From Aquificaceae bacterium (GTDB lineage: Bacteria; Aquificota; Aquificia; Aquificales; Aquificaceae): DNA of 6,010 bases. Below, in pieces: positions 4,557 to 6,010 of the stretch. The notes under the pieces were generated by a model. It was not told the DNA's origin. It saw only the letters and a program-made list of their open reading frames with translations, and ran no database searches. Location: contig JALWEK010000232.1 in NCBI GenBank assembly GCA_027014185.1, positions 1 to 6,010 of the forward strand. The letters run 5' to 3'. Position numbers and translations under genes: made by a program. How positions within the stretch are numbered: the stretch's first letter is position 1; each line of letters begins with the position of its first letter.

Positions 4557-5962
4557 CTCCTTACCACGCTCAGGAGCTCGCTCGATGTGGTTATACCTCT
4601 TTTGACCTTATCTATCCCGTCTTCTATCATCGTCCTGTAGCCCTTCTTTCTCGCTAGCTTCTTAATCTCGTTGGAATCTTGGGTTTTCGTAATGAGGGAC
4701 TTGAGCTCATCGTCCAGCTCCAGGACCTCAAATATCCCTATCCTTCCCCTGTATCCGGTTCCCAGACAGTTCTCACAACCCTTCCCCCTGTAAAACTCCC
4801 CTTCAAAGTCTTCCATCCCTAGCTCCCTGAGCTCCTCCTTATCCGGTTTGTAGGGCTCCCTACAGTGTTCACAGATCCTCCTCACCAGCCTCTGGGCTAT
4901 GACGCCCTCGAGGGAGCTCGCTATCAGGAAAGGCTCTATCTCCATATCCGAGAGCCTCGTTATCGCCGAGGGTGCGTCGTTCGTGTGGAGTGTTGAAAGG
5001 ACCAGGTGTCCCGTAAGGGCGGCATGTACGGCTATATCGGCAGTTTCCGCATCCCTTATCTCGCCGACCATTATGATGTCCGGATCCTGCCTGAGAACGG
5101 ATCTGAGGCCGCTCGCGAAGGTCAGGCCCACCTTCGGGTTCACCTGTATCTGGCTTATTCCCTTTATCTGGTACTCCACCGGGTCCTCTATCGTGATTAT
5201 GTTCTTCTTGGGATCCTTCACGTACAGGAGCATAGCGTATAGGGTTGTCGATTTACCCGCGCCTGTGGGGCCCGTAACCAGAACTATACCGTAGGGTTTC
5301 CTGGCCAGCCTCTCAACCTTCTTCCTGTCCTCTTCCGAAAGTCCGAGCTGCTCGAGTGTAAGCAGAGCACCCGTTTTATCCAGAAGCCTGAGGACTACCC
5401 TCTCGCCGAAAACCGTGGGAACCACAGAGACCCTTATGTCTAGATCCTTGTTTCCTATCTTCACCCGTATGCGTCCGTCCTGAGGGACCCTCTTCTCGGC
5501 CACGTTGAGGTTGGACATGACCTTTATCCTCGAGACCACATTCTGGTAGGTCGAAATGGGAACCTTCAGTATGTCGTGGAGAACGCCGTCCATCCTAAGA
5601 CGTACCACCGCCTCGTCCTCGTAAGGCTCGAAGTGTATGTCCGATGCTCCGACAGTGCTCGCCTTGATAAGAACCTGGTTCACGAGGCTTACCGCTGGGC
5701 TGTCGTCCTGAGCGTGGAGTAGGTCAAGGCCTTCCTTCTTTTCCTCCTCCTCACCTTCTATCTTTATGTCCTCCGCCGAGAGTCTTTCCTGAAGTTCCCT
5801 CGCAAAATCCTCGTCGGGAAGTATTACAAGCTCTACATCTTTACCGGTTCTGAACCTTATCTCTTCCACGTCTTCCTCTTTGAAGGATCTGGGGACGAGC
5901 AGCTTCAGAGTCCCGTTCTTCTCTTCCAGAGGGATAAGCCTGTACTCCTTGAGTATGTTCAT
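4553..5962 (-). CDS. gspE/pilB: GspE/PilB-family type II secretion / type IV pilus assembly ATPase
   Basis: This 469-aa cytoplasmic hexameric ATPase powers assembly of a pilus or pseudopilus. An N-terminal MshEN-like unit (about 4-60, RLIPLEEKNGTLKLLVP) is followed by an acidic linker (69-78) and the PAS-like N2 region (about 88-190, with ASDIHFEP at 106-113). The ATPase core contains Walker A GPTGAGKST (231-239, Lys237), the Asp box IITIEDPVEYQI (255-266), Walker B RQDPDIIMVGEIRD (291-304) and the His box TGHLVLSTLHTNDA (317-330). A zinc-binding tetracysteine (Cys364, Cys367, Cys396, Cys399) marks the GspE/PilB branch and rules out PilT. With one N-terminal unit it is nearer GspE length than the roughly 570-aa PilB. 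The start is fixed: an in-frame TAA lies two codons upstream. No Shine-Dalgarno is visible. No other pilus or secretion gene is in the window, so GspE and PilB cannot be separated. Confidence 0.95.
   Translation of the reverse strand: MNILKEYRLIPLEEKNGTLKLLVPRSFKEEDVEEIRFRTGKDVELVILPDEDFARELQERLSAEDIKIEGEEEEKKEGLDLLHAQDDSPAVSLVNQVLIKASTVGASDIHFEPYEDEAVVRLRMDGVLHDILKVPISTYQNVVSRIKVMSNLNVAEKRVPQDGRIRVKIGNKDLDIRVSVVPTVFGERVVLRLLDKTGALLTLEQLGLSEEDRKKVERLARKPYGIVLVTGPTGAGKSTTLYAMLLYVKDPKKNIITIEDPVEYQIKGISQIQVNPKVGLTFASGLRSVLRQDPDIIMVGEIRDAETADIAVHAALTGHLVLSTLHTNDAPSAITRLSDMEIEPFLIASSLEGVIAQRLVRRICEHCREPYKPDKEELRELGMEDFEGEFYRGKGCENCLGTGYRGRIGIFEVLELDDELKSLITKTQDSNEIKKLARKKGYRTMIEDGIDKVKRGITTSSELLSVVRS
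4555..4578. terminator. Weak hairpin at the convergent gene junction
   Basis: AGCTCCT (4555-4561) and AGGAGCT (4572-4578) are exact reverse complements around a 10-nt loop. They lie just where the roadblock-like gene and the secretion ATPase gene end against each other. No T-run follows on either strand, so an intrinsic terminator is doubtful. It is the only hairpin I see in the place where a bidirectional stop would be expected. Confidence 0.25.
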
Positions 5963-5978
5963 AGATTAAAATTTAAGC
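5963..5978. promoter_or_regulatory. 16-bp divergent intergenic spacer with overlapping -10-like boxes
   Basis: This AT-rich spacer separates two divergent ATG codons. On the + strand, TAAAAT (5967-5972) matches a -10 box at 5 of 6 positions and lies 6 nt before the ATG at 5979. On the - strand, TAAATT lies 7 nt before the ATG at 5962. Both would give essentially leaderless transcripts. The 11-bp odd palindrome TTAAAATTTAA (5966-5976) sits in the middle. Such short AT-rich matches are easily due to chance. Confidence 0.35.
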
Positions 5979-6010
5979 ATGAAGAAGGTTATAGTGCTCC
6001 TCTCTGGAGG
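5979..6010 (+). CDS. Start of a PP-loop enzyme gene, possibly 7-cyano-7-deazaguanine synthase (QueC); truncated by the window
   Basis: Only ten complete codons and two bases are visible, starting MKKVIVLLSG with the next codon beginning GG. A Lys-Lys start, a hydrophobic beta strand and then LLSGG is the typical beginning of N-type ATP pyrophosphatases with an SGGxDS loop. QueC (queuosine/7-deazaguanine pathway) often begins almost exactly this way, but other PP-loop enzymes (MnmA, ThiI, TilS relatives) remain possible. An in-frame TAA at 5967-5969 fixes the start at 5979. No Shine-Dalgarno precedes it, which suggests a leaderless message or translation on a longer transcript. Confidence 0.45.
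   Translation, partial: MKKVIVLLSG

Noticed and set aside
4899..5294. Plus-strand open frame of 131 residues inside the secretion ATPase
   Set aside because: It is the complement of the Walker A to His-box region, whose motifs are unmistakable on the minus strand.

Overview
The window reads as ordinary chromosomal DNA from a thermophilic bacterium, most likely a member of the Aquificota. This is an inference from several signs: heavy use of AGG/AGA for Arg and ATA for Ile, Lys/Glu-rich proteins, almost no intergenic DNA, and functionally unrelated genes packed into overlapping head-to-tail runs. No mobile element, tRNA, rRNA or CRISPR array is visible, and no stretch over 300 bases lacks a gene.

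Layout. Bases 1-3033 (+) form a tight run: the 3' end of a GlpC-like Fe-S oxidoreductase (CCG domains), a DUF3501 protein, an RsuA/RluB-family rRNA pseudouridine synthase, a small membrane-anchored thioredoxin-like protein and a small-type transaldolase. Gaps are 1 and 7 nt, followed by overlaps of 13 and 4 nt. The first two genes are recognised partners (the pair is often found beside rubrerythrin). The other three are housekeeping genes that appear merely to share transcription.

Bases 3034-3124 are the only sizeable intergenic gap (91 nt). It is AT-rich and contains a candidate -10 box. A perfect 11-bp inverted repeat starts just before the transaldolase stop codon and runs into the gap. 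Downstream (3125-4556, +) are three genes joined by two ATGA overlaps: two paralogous small membrane proteins, each with two TM helices plus a HAMP domain and nothing else, and a soluble 225-aa protein whose N-terminal half looks like a roadblock/LC7 fold. I regard this HAMP-HAMP-roadblock cassette as the most interesting item. Its composition partly recalls actinobacterial conservons, but no kinase, receiver or GTPase is present.

Bases 4553-5962 (-) encode a GspE/PilB-type secretion/pilus assembly ATPase whose stop codon overlaps that of the roadblock-like gene in a convergent 4-nt junction. Its start lies only 16 bp from the divergent start of a gene running off the right edge, whose first residues (MKKVIVLLSGG) suggest a PP-loop enzyme such as QueC.

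The functional links inside the window are suggestive only. Roadblock proteins act in polarity and motility control in other bacteria, and a pilus-type ATPase lies next door, but on the opposite strand.
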